Shown here: positions 27,553 through 36,036 of the stretch, piece after piece
Layout of the letters: every line of letters begins with the position of its first letter
How positions within the stretch are numbered: position 1 is the first letter of the stretch
Source: Antarcticimicrobium sp.
GTDB taxonomy: Bacteria > Pseudomonadota > Alphaproteobacteria > Rhodobacterales > Rhodobacteraceae
Direction of reading: 5' to 3'
NCBI RefSeq assembly: GCF_029212575.1
Contig: NZ_JARGPK010000036.1
Location: 1-64,000 of the forward strand
DNA length: 64,000 nucleotides
Translations under genes and position numbers: made by a program
Notes under the pieces: generated by a model
What the model saw: the letters and a program-made list of their open reading frames with translations, nothing else
Told to the model about the DNA's origin: nothing
The model's database searches: none

Positions 27553-29112
27553 CTACAGGCTCTCCAGAAAGCGGATCAGGGCGGCGCGGTCGGCGGGGGG
27601 CATGGCAATCACCCGGTCGCTGTGCGGCTGCGCCTCGCCGCCGTGCCAGAGGATCGCCTCGATCAGGCTGCGGGCGCGCCCGTCGTGCAGAAAGCTCGCC
27701 CGGCCGCTGACCGTTTCGGTCAGGCCGATCCCCCACAGCGGGGCGGTGCGCCACTCTCGCCCTGTCGCACGCCCCTCTGGGCGGTCATCGGCCAGCCCCG
27801 GCCCCATGTCGTGCAGCAGCATGTCGGAATAGGGCCAGATCAGCTGGAAGCTTTGCGCCGATTGCTCGGGCAGCACATGGGTGACGAATTTGGGCCGATG
27901 GCAGGCGGTGCAGCCGGTATCATAGAACAGGCGCTTGCCACGCAGCACCTGCGGGTCGCCCGGATCGCGGCGGGCGGGCACCGAGAGGTTGCGGGTGTAG
28001 CGGGTGACGAGATCGAGGCCGGTGTCGTCCACCTCGAACACCCGCGCGTCGCCGTCGCCGTGCGGGGCGGCGCGGCAGGCGGTTTGCGCGGTGGTACAAT
28101 CGCCCCAGCCCGCCGGGACAAGAGGGGTGGAAAGGCCGATGTCGTCGGCAAAGGCGCGCGCGCTTTGGTCGCGCAGGGTGGGCTGGGCGGCCTTGCGTCC
28201 GAACCGGCCCAGCATCGGGCGCTGGTGCGTCATCGACCAGGTGATATTGGCGCGCCCCGAGATGCCGTTACCGTCGCGGTCGTCGGGATCGGTGCCGGCG
28301 AGGATCTCTTGCGCCGGGATCGCCTCCAACAGGCCCAGGCCGATCATCTGCGGCGCGGTGCGGGCGCTGATCCGGGTTGCGGGGTCGAGCGGGCCGTGGG
28401 CAAGGTCGTTCAGCCGATAGCGCGGGGCGTGGAGCGTTGCGCTCCCGCCACCCGAGAGCGGGATCTCGATCGCGTCATGGTCGATCGTGAGGCGGTATTC
28501 GGGCATGAGGCCGGGCAAGGCGCGGGTCTGCAACTGCCGCCCATAGACCGGGTCGGGGGCGGCGAAATGGTATCCCGGAATCTCGGCCATCGGCCCCGCC
28601 GCCGCGCCCGGTTGCGACAGGTGCAGGACCAACCCGACGGGCGCCTCGCCCGGTGTGGGCGGGTGGCCGCGCCCGTCGCGGATGTGGCAGCTTTGGCAGG
28701 CCCGCGCGTTGTAGAGCGGCCCGAGACCGTCGGAGGCCAGCGTCGAGGAGGGCGACGACACCCAGAGCTTTTCGAACAGCGCCTTGCCGGTGCGGAAATC
28801 AAGCTCCTCCTCGAAATCGAGCGTGGTGTCGGGCTGGGCAAAGGCCTGTTTGTCGGCGCGCTGCACGGTGCCGACGCCGGCGAGCCTGGCCTCGAAGGGT
28901 TCGGGGGTGGAGAAATCCCGCGCCGGGCGGACCGCACGGGCGGCGCGCAGCGCCTGCGCCGCGCTGGGGGGCGCGGGTGCGAGATGCGGATCTTCGGTGT
29001 TGCCGGTCAGACCGGAGGAAGAGGCCGCCAGCCCGATCAGCGACAGACCCGCCAGCCCCCAGAGACGGCGCGTGGCGGGCGGACCCTTGTAACGCCACAT
29101 GATTTTCAGCAT
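27553..29112 (-). CDS. Di-heme oxidoreductase (DUF1111, MauG/CCP-related)
   Basis: 519 residues from MLKIMWRYKG, ATG preceded by AAAGAGG. An N-terminal hydrophobic stretch (LWGLAGLSLIGLAA) acts as signal or anchor. Two c-type heme sites: ARACQSCHIRDGRG (about residue 140) and DTGCTACHRPKF (about residue 400). The conserved ending with SFLHDGRARSLIEAILWHGGEA matches bacterial di-heme peroxidase-like proteins. Likely periplasmic redox enzyme. With the imelysins it forms a set known from Pseudomonas and others, where it is linked to iron, but its substrate is not established. Confidence 0.9.
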   Translation of the reverse strand: MLKIMWRYKGPPATRRLWGLAGLSLIGLAASSSGLTGNTEDPHLAPAPPSAAQALRAARAVRPARDFSTPEPFEARLAGVGTVQRADKQAFAQPDTTLDFEEELDFRTGKALFEKLWVSSPSSTLASDGLGPLYNARACQSCHIRDGRGHPPTPGEAPVGLVLHLSQPGAAAGPMAEIPGYHFAAPDPVYGRQLQTRALPGLMPEYRLTIDHDAIEIPLSGGGSATLHAPRYRLNDLAHGPLDPATRISARTAPQMIGLGLLEAIPAQEILAGTDPDDRDGNGISGRANITWSMTHQRPMLGRFGRKAAQPTLRDQSARAFADDIGLSTPLVPAGWGDCTTAQTACRAAPHGDGDARVFEVDDTGLDLVTRYTRNLSVPARRDPGDPQVLRGKRLFYDTGCTACHRPKFVTHVLPEQSAQSFQLIWPYSDMLLHDMGPGLADDRPEGRATGREWRTAPLWGIGLTETVSGRASFLHDGRARSLIEAILWHGGEAQPHSDRVIAMPPADRAALIRFLESL

Positions 29113-29224
29113 AGCTGCCTCTTTCAGCGAGGGGCGCCCTCTGCCCCAAGATGTCCTGCGGTGCAGGGTGCACCGGGGACGGACCGGGATCAAAGGCCAA
29201 TGTCCCCGGCCCGCCGTGGTTGTC

Positions 29225-30235
29225 CTAGCCGCCCAGCGGGATCACCAGGTTCACACCGAACATGGTGTCCTCGGTGCCGGCATCATCGACCCGGGCCAGC
29301 GCGCCGTCCAGGGTCATGCCGTTGGCCAGTTCGTATTCGGCCCCGACCGAGATCAGGTCGGTGCGCCCGGCGCTGGACAGGTCGCGCATGGCGTAGGTGC
29401 CCGACAGGGTCAGCTGGCCGATGGCATAGGCCGCGTTCAGCGTGGCATAGGTGGCGTCATCCGCAGTGCCGCCGTAGCCGTCAAAGGTCGCCACCTCGCC
29501 AAAGAGGTCGAGCCCGTTGCCCAGCGAATGACCCAGACCGGCGACGATGCCGGTCTCGTCGCTGACGTCGCCCAGCCCGGCCGAGAGATAGCGCAGGCCG
29601 ACATAGCCAAAGGTGTCGTTCCATTCGTTGGACCATTGCAGCGCGGCATTGTTCAACTCTCCGGTGTTGCCGGCGCCGCCGAGGGTGGTGGAATTGCGGC
29701 CCCGGTTGAAGCCGACAGAATCGCTCAGCCCGGTGTCGTCGGCATAGAACACACCCAGCGCCAGCGTGCCTGCGGCGCCGAGATCAACCTCGGCCAGGGC
29801 GCCGATCTGTTCGGCCAGTTCGTAATCCTCGGCCAGCGCCGCGCCATAGAACCCGGCGGCCGCGTCCCATGCGGTGCCGAAGGCCGGCGAGACTTTGCCG
29901 ATCCGGAAGGTGGCCGCGCCGGTTTCGAACTGCAGGCCAAACTCGTGGAAATAAAAGCCGTATCCGGTGTTGCCACCGGCGTCCTCAAGCTCTTCGAAGG
30001 TCAGCCCGCCGAAGATCGACAGGCTGTTGGTCAGGGCAAAACCGCCGTTGAATTCGCCGCTGGCATAGGCGCTGTCGCCCTCGTTGGCGGGCAGGGTCGA
30101 GTCGAAGGTGGATTCGTAGCCGATCTCGACCTCGCCCTCCCAGGTGAAGCGGCTGGCCTGCTGCGCCATCACGGAGGGCGCGCACAGGAGTATCGGCGCG
30201 CCGAGGGCCAGCGCCGCAGTCAGGGTCTTACTCAT
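29225..30235 (-). CDS. Outer-membrane beta-barrel (porin-like) protein
   Basis: 336 residues from MSKTLTAALALGAPILLCAP; cleavage after MA of VMAQQ is likely. The mature protein is acidic, Gly-rich and made of alternating strands (FTWEGEVEIGYESTFDS, LSIFGGLTFEELED, GYVGLRYLSAGLGD, LDGALARVDDAG), ending in FGVNLVIPLGG. This is porin-like, although the last residue is not the usual Phe. It lies between imelysin (67 bp) and the di-heme gene (112 bp). A dedicated barrel in this operon would be a reasonable entry or docking route for iron or a chelate; that is inference. Confidence 0.82.
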   Translation of the reverse strand: MSKTLTAALALGAPILLCAPSVMAQQASRFTWEGEVEIGYESTFDSTLPANEGDSAYASGEFNGGFALTNSLSIFGGLTFEELEDAGGNTGYGFYFHEFGLQFETGAATFRIGKVSPAFGTAWDAAAGFYGAALAEDYELAEQIGALAEVDLGAAGTLALGVFYADDTGLSDSVGFNRGRNSTTLGGAGNTGELNNAALQWSNEWNDTFGYVGLRYLSAGLGDVSDETGIVAGLGHSLGNGLDLFGEVATFDGYGGTADDATYATLNAAYAIGQLTLSGTYAMRDLSSAGRTDLISVGAEYELANGMTLDGALARVDDAGTEDTMFGVNLVIPLGG

Positions 30236-30302
30236 GTCTTGGTCTTTCTTGGAGAGCAAGGCCGGGCTGGCGCGGGCGCGGGCTGGGCCGGATTGGGTGG
30301 GG

Positions 30303-31565
30303 TTACTGGAACACGGCGGTGGGGTTATCCAGGCTGTCGGAGCCTTCAAATTCCGCCTGGTCGATGTCGAGCGTGGCGACAATCCGCTCGATGGTCCTGG
30401 TCTGGTCGATCAGCGCATCGACGCCGCCCATCACCAGGGCCTCGCCCGCCGCGTTGCCGCGCGCCAGCATCTGGTCATAGGCGAGCCCCGCCTCGGCGGC
30501 GATCTTGATGCGGCCCAGTGCGTCCATCGTCGCGGTCAGCTTGGCGCGCATCTCGGCGTCCAGTGCCGGGTTCGCCTCGGCCACCAGATCGGAGAGCGAG
30601 GGGCCGGAGACCAGCGAGCCGTCGGCCCGCACATATTGGCCCAGATAGACGTTCTGGATGCCTTTGCCGTCGTAGAAATGGCTGTTGTGGGTGTTGTCCG
30701 AGAAACAGTCGTGCTCTTCCTCCGGGTCGTTCAGCATCAGGCCCAGCCGCATCCGTTCACCCGCCTGTTCACCGTAGGACAGGCTGCCCATGCCGGTGAG
30801 CATGGCAGAGATCCCGGCGCTCTCGTCCTGTTCCAGCGTGCCGCGGGCGGCGCCGCCCTCGGCCCATTGCGCCGCCATCCAGTCGAGGTCGCTGACCAGC
30901 AGGTCGGTCGCCGCCTTGAGGTATTGGCCGCGGCGGTCGCAGTTGCCGTTGGTGCAGGCCCCGCCCCTGGCGTAATCGGTCCAGGGGCGCATGCCGGCGC
31001 CGGGTCCGGTGCCGTTCAGATCCTGCCCCCAAAGCAGGAAGTCGATGGCGTGATAGCCGGAGGCGACGTTGGCCTCGATCCCGTCGGCCTCGTGCAGGGT
31101 GGTTTCGATCAGCGCCGGGGTGATCCGGGTGGCATCCACTTCGGTGCCGCCGATGGAAAGCCGGGGCTGCGCAACTACGTACAGCGCCGCCAAGGGGTTC
31201 TCGTCGGAGGCGCCACCATAGGCGGCATCGACATAGTCGATCAGCCCCTCGTCCAGCGGCCAGGCGTTCACCTTGCCCTCCCACTCATCGACGATGGGGT
31301 TGCCAAAGCGGAACACCTCGGTCTGCTGATAGGGCACGCGGGCGGCGCGCCACGCGGCGCGGGCGGCGGCCAGGTTTTCCGCAGACGGGGCGGCGATCAG
31401 CGCATCGACGGCGGCCAGCAGGCGGCGCGCGGTGAGCGCGCTGTCGCCATAGGCGGCCTCGGCGATGTCGGCGTAGGTATCGATCACCTCGGGTTTTTCG
31501 ACGGCATGGGCGGCGGTACTGGTGAATCCGGCAAGCAGCGTCGCGCACAGCAGTTTGGTTTTCAT
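30303..31565 (-). CDS. Imelysin-family protein (first paralogue, IrpA-like)
   Basis: 420 residues from MKTKLLCATLLAGFTSTAAH with a Sec signal peptide. Two helical-bundle repeats typical of the larger imelysins: ARAAWRAARVPYQQTEVFRF, then NVASGYHAIDFLLWGQD at the GxHxxE motif. Here the Glu is Asp (GYHAID). Cys pairs CTNGNCDRRG and the HDCFSDNTHN block are family features. Related proteins (IrpA, IcmP) are iron-regulated and outer-membrane or periplasmic. Its ATG overlaps the stop of the Cys-rich 70-aa gene (ATGA), so translation is coupled. Confidence 0.92.
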   Translation of the reverse strand: MKTKLLCATLLAGFTSTAAHAVEKPEVIDTYADIAEAAYGDSALTARRLLAAVDALIAAPSAENLAAARAAWRAARVPYQQTEVFRFGNPIVDEWEGKVNAWPLDEGLIDYVDAAYGGASDENPLAALYVVAQPRLSIGGTEVDATRITPALIETTLHEADGIEANVASGYHAIDFLLWGQDLNGTGPGAGMRPWTDYARGGACTNGNCDRRGQYLKAATDLLVSDLDWMAAQWAEGGAARGTLEQDESAGISAMLTGMGSLSYGEQAGERMRLGLMLNDPEEEHDCFSDNTHNSHFYDGKGIQNVYLGQYVRADGSLVSGPSLSDLVAEANPALDAEMRAKLTATMDALGRIKIAAEAGLAYDQMLARGNAAGEALVMGGVDALIDQTRTIERIVATLDIDQAEFEGSDSLDNPTAVFQ

Positions 31566-31774
31566 GTCACATGTCCTCTGGTTCGGTTTTCCGGGGCCCG
31601 ATCCGGCGCGTCGTGGCGCGGATGTGCGCAGCTGTGCAGGTCGTCCAGCCAATCAAGCTGGAAACAGCCCCCCTCGCCGCAGGTTTCCATCAGCGCGCAC
31701 CACTCGGCGCAGCACAGCGCCGGCGGCGCGGCCGGAATCGACGGCATTGACGGAAGATCGGTTTCACACGGCAT
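31562..31774 (-). CDS. Cys-rich 70-aa protein, first gene of the iron operon
   Basis: 70 residues, ATG 8 bp after AAAGGGG. Seven Cys at 3, 21, 22, 26, 32, 37 and 49 (CC-x3-C-x5-C-x4-C-x11-C) with His 47, 51 and 54 and an acidic middle (QLDWLDDLHSC). No signal peptide, so it is cytosolic unless exported otherwise. It could bind Fe-S, iron or zinc. Evidence that it is real: a good ribosome site, ATGA coupling to the imelysin, and a TGA-N9-TCA box 67 bp upstream. I know no family for it. It could be a coupled leader peptide rather than a functional protein. Confidence 0.7.
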   Translation of the reverse strand: MPCETDLPSMPSIPAAPPALCCAEWCALMETCGEGGCFQLDWLDDLHSCAHPRHDAPDRAPENRTRGHVT

Positions 31775-31840
31775 CGAAGGCCCCTTTGAGATGGAATGCG
31801 GGCTTCCATGTCGGGGACAGGGTGGCTGTGCGCGTTATAA

Positions 31841-31866
31841 CTGAGTGATTAAGTCAGAATTGTCAA
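31841..31866 (-). promoter_or_regulatory. RirA-type iron box (TGA-N9-TCA) within promoter
   Basis: CTGAGTGATTAAGTCAG at 31841-31857 is symmetrical at its ends and contains TGA-N9-TCA (31842-31856), the core of the alphaproteobacterial iron-responsive (IRO/RirA) box. On the minus strand a TTGACA lies just upstream (31866-31861) and TATAAC just downstream, with a long 21-bp spacer. A bound repressor would cover the promoter. This predicts expression of the imelysin operon under iron limitation. Confidence 0.7.
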
Positions 31867-31954
31867 CGGGTGCGTTTGTTGGTTTTGCCGTGCAATGTGA
31901 CAGAGTGCGGCGACCGGCGGCGCTTCGCGCCTTGAGCCCGGACGAGAATGGGGC

Positions 31955-31972
31955 GCCGGGCTGAAGCCCGGC
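31955..31972. repeat. Dispersed GC-hairpin (GCCGGGC-TGAA-GCCCGGC)
   Basis: A perfect 7-bp inverted repeat with a TGAA loop, followed by CTACGG. This kind of short hairpin repeat is scattered in many proteobacterial genomes. It lies 30 bp downstream of the stop of the leftward ThDP-enzyme gene and may work as a transcript end. Confidence 0.6.
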
Positions 31973-32002
31973 CTACGGCGGGCTGTTTTCCGCATATGCG
32001 GT

Positions 32003-33547
32003 CTACATCACCGCTTCGATCAGCACCGGACCGGAGGTGGCGAGCCCATCCTCCAGCGCAAGCGCGAAGGCGGCGGTATCCTCCACCCGGGTGGCCTCAA
32101 CCCCCATGCCGCGAGCCATGTCGACCCAGCCCAGCGTCGGCCGGTCCAGCGACAGCATGTCGATGGCACGCGGGCCGGGGTTCTGCACCCCGACATTGGT
32201 CAGCTCGCCGCGCAGGATCTGGTAGGACCGGTTGGCGAAGATCACCACGGTAACATCCAGCCCCTCGCGCGCCAGCGTCCAGAGCGCCTGCAGCGTATAC
32301 ATCGCGCTGCCGTCGCCGATCAGCGCCAGCACCTTGCGGCCGGGCCGGGCGATGGCGGCGCCGATCGAGACCGGCAGGCCGTAACCGATGGAGCCGCCGC
32401 AGTTGTTCAGCCAGTCATGCGGCGGCGCGCCCGCCGTGGCCGGGCCAAAGCCGCGCCCGGTGGTCACCGATTCGTCCACCACGATGGCGTTTTCCGGGAT
32501 CGCGCGGGCGATCACCGGCGCGATGCTGTCCGGGGTGAGCGGACCGAGGGGGGGAAGGTCGGGCAGTTTCGGTCGTGCCAGCCGCGCGGCGGCGCCCCCT
32601 GCCCCGGCGGCCTGGACCAGCGCGTCGAGCGTGGCGGGCAGGTCATCGCCCGCCCCGGCCAGCTCGAGGATCTCGGCCTCGGGGTGGGTCAGCCGCGCCG
32701 GTTTGCCCGGATAGGCGAAAAAGCCGATCGGCGCGCGGGCGCCCAGCAGGACGATGCGGCGGTAGGGCGCCAGCGCCTCCATCGCCAGGTCGATGGGATA
32801 GGGGATCTTTGCCACCGGCACCCGGCCCGCGCCGCGTGCGGTGCGGGCGCTGGCCCATTCGGCCATCAGCCCGCAACCGGTTTTCGCGGCGATCCGACCG
32901 GCCATCTCCAGCGCCCCGGCCGCCATCGCGCCGCCACCCAGCAGCAGCAGGCTGTCGGGCCCGGTCAGTATCTGCGCCGCCTGCTCGATCCGCGCGTCGC
33001 CGGGCCGTTTCGGCGCGGCGGGCGCCAGCCGGTCGGCCACCACGCCGCCCATCGTCCAGGCGGTATCGCCCGGCAGGATCAGGCTGGCCACCTGGCCCGG
33101 CGCGGTGCAGGCCGCGCGCACCGCTCGGGCGGCGTCGAAGCCCACGTCGGCGGCGGAGGACGAGGAGCGCACCCAATGCGACATGGGGCGCGCGATCCCC
33201 TCGATATCCGAGGTCAGCGGCGCGTCCAGCGCGATATGGCTCGAGGCATGTTCGCCGACGATATTGACCACGCCGGATCCGGCCTTTTTCGCGTTGTGCA
33301 GGTTGGCCAGCCCGTTGGCGAGGCCGGGGCCGAGGTGCAACAGGGTCGAGGCGGGCTTGCGCGCCATCCGCCAGTAGCCGTCGGCGGCGCCGGTCGCCAC
33401 CCCTTCGAACAGCGCCAGAACCGAGCGCATGCCCGGAACGTGGTCGAGCGCAGCGACGAAATGCATCTCGGAGGTGCCGGGATTGGTGAAACAGATCTCG
33501 ACCTCGCTGGCCAGAAGGCTGCGCACCAGGCTTTCGGCACCGTTCAT
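32003..33547 (-). CDS. Thiamine-diphosphate enzyme, acetolactate synthase-like
   Basis: 514 residues. The N-terminal Pyr domain has the activating Glu region (CFTNPGTSEMHFVAALD, then LFEGVATGAADGYWRM), then a central domain and a C-terminal PP domain with the ThDP motif LALIGDGSAMYTLQALW ending at Asn (VIFANRSY). It belongs to the broad acetolactate synthase large-subunit/benzoylformate decarboxylase group without a regulatory subunit nearby, so branched-chain synthesis is unlikely. It is the last gene of the lig-type operon and probably decarboxylates or carboligates an oxo-acid from aromatic catabolism; the substrate is unknown. Confidence 0.85.
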   Translation of the reverse strand: MNGAESLVRSLLASEVEICFTNPGTSEMHFVAALDHVPGMRSVLALFEGVATGAADGYWRMARKPASTLLHLGPGLANGLANLHNAKKAGSGVVNIVGEHASSHIALDAPLTSDIEGIARPMSHWVRSSSSAADVGFDAARAVRAACTAPGQVASLILPGDTAWTMGGVVADRLAPAAPKRPGDARIEQAAQILTGPDSLLLLGGGAMAAGALEMAGRIAAKTGCGLMAEWASARTARGAGRVPVAKIPYPIDLAMEALAPYRRIVLLGARAPIGFFAYPGKPARLTHPEAEILELAGAGDDLPATLDALVQAAGAGGAAARLARPKLPDLPPLGPLTPDSIAPVIARAIPENAIVVDESVTTGRGFGPATAGAPPHDWLNNCGGSIGYGLPVSIGAAIARPGRKVLALIGDGSAMYTLQALWTLAREGLDVTVVIFANRSYQILRGELTNVGVQNPGPRAIDMLSLDRPTLGWVDMARGMGVEATRVEDTAAFALALEDGLATSGPVLIEAVM

Positions 33548-33645
33548 CGGGTCTCTCCGGATCTATGGACATGAAAAGGGCGGGGACCGGTTGGTCTCCG
33601 CCGCTCACCTTTCCATGCCGCCGCGCGGGGCACCAGCCAAGAATT

Positions 33646-34587
33646 CTAGAGGCCGCGTTCGATCCGGTCCAGCGTCTCCATCGCGGGCAGGGTCTGGGCA
33701 ACCGAGGCGTTGGGTTCGCGCCCCTCGCGGATCGCGGCGACAAATTCGCGGTCGATCAACTCGATCCCGTTGTTCGAGACCGTCACGCCGCTCAGGTCGA
33801 TCTGGTTTTCGTTGCCGTCAAACAGATCGTCATAGCGCGCCAGATAGGTGCCGTTGTCGCAGATATAGCGGAAGAAGGTGCCGAACGGCCCGTCGTTGTT
33901 GAACGACAGCGACAGGGTGCAGATCGCGCCCGAGGGGGTCTTCATGCCGATGCTCATGTCCATGGCGATGTTCAGATCGGGGTGCAGCGGCCCCTGCAGG
34001 CCAAAGGCCTCGGACGCGGTCTCGCCGGTCTGATACTGGAACAGGTCGACGGTGTGACAGGCGTGGTGCCACAGCAGATGGTCGGTCCAGCTGCGCGGCT
34101 CGCCCTTGGCGTTGGTGTTGGTGCGGCGGAAGAAATAGGTCTGAACGTCCATCTGCTGGATCTTCAGCTCTCCGGCCATGACCCTGTTGTGGATCCACTG
34201 GTGCGAGGGGTTGAAGCGGCGGACCTGACCGGCCATGGCGGTCAGCCCGGTTTCGCGCTGCTTGGCCACCACCGCCTGGCTGTCGGCGAGGCTGTCGGCC
34301 ATCGGAATCTCGACCAGAACATGCTTGCCCGCCTCCATGCACTGGATCGCCTGGGCGGCGTGCATCTGCGTCGGGGTGGACAGGATCACCGCATCGACAT
34401 CCTCGCGCGCAAGGCAGTCGGCCAGGTTGTCGGCGGCATGGCCGATGCCGCGTTCGGCGGCGAAGGCCTCGATCTTGGCCCTGGTCGGCCCCATCACCGA
34501 GGTCACCTCGACCTCGTCGATGTTGGCCAGCGCATCCAGATGCTTGATGCCAAAGGCGCCATAGGCGCCGGCGACGCAAATTCTCAT
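33646..34587 (-). CDS. ligC: 4-carboxy-2-hydroxymuconate-6-semialdehyde dehydrogenase LigC (Gfo/Idh/MocA family)
   Basis: 313 residues. The N-terminal Rossmann fold begins MRICVAGAYGAFGIKHLDAL, followed by STPTQMHAAQAIQCMEAGKH and VEIPMADSLAD. The C-terminal Gfo/Idh/MocA domain has TDHLLWHHACHTVDLFQYQ. In Sphingobium SYK-6 the LigC enzyme oxidises the ring-cleavage product of protocatechuate to 2-pyrone-4,6-dicarboxylate. Length and neighbours (LigB, LigA on one side, LigI across the regulator) support the assignment over a generic oxidoreductase. Confidence 0.88.
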   Translation of the reverse strand: MRICVAGAYGAFGIKHLDALANIDEVEVTSVMGPTRAKIEAFAAERGIGHAADNLADCLAREDVDAVILSTPTQMHAAQAIQCMEAGKHVLVEIPMADSLADSQAVVAKQRETGLTAMAGQVRRFNPSHQWIHNRVMAGELKIQQMDVQTYFFRRTNTNAKGEPRSWTDHLLWHHACHTVDLFQYQTGETASEAFGLQGPLHPDLNIAMDMSIGMKTPSGAICTLSLSFNNDGPFGTFFRYICDNGTYLARYDDLFDGNENQIDLSGVTVSNNGIELIDREFVAAIREGREPNASVAQTLPAMETLDRIERGL

Positions 34588-34611
34588 CTCAATTCCTCCG
34601 ATAGCCTCGGT

Positions 34612-35864
<1,253 letters not shown>

Positions 35865-36036
35865 CTGCCACTCCCTCCGGCACGCGGACGGCCTGTCCGC
35901 CCCGCCCTTCACTCTAGCGCGCCGGACCCGGAATCGCACCCGGTCCGGCGGCAGCTTCCGCCCTGACCTATCAGCCGCGCGCCCGGGGCAGAAATTCTTT
36001 GCCGCCAGATTTCATTCGTTTCTGTTATAGCGGCCC

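Noticed and set aside
32003-33547. ThDP enzyme as biosynthetic acetolactate synthase IlvB
   Set aside because: No ilvN or other branched-chain genes nearby, shorter than typical IlvB, and located in an aromatic catabolic operon.
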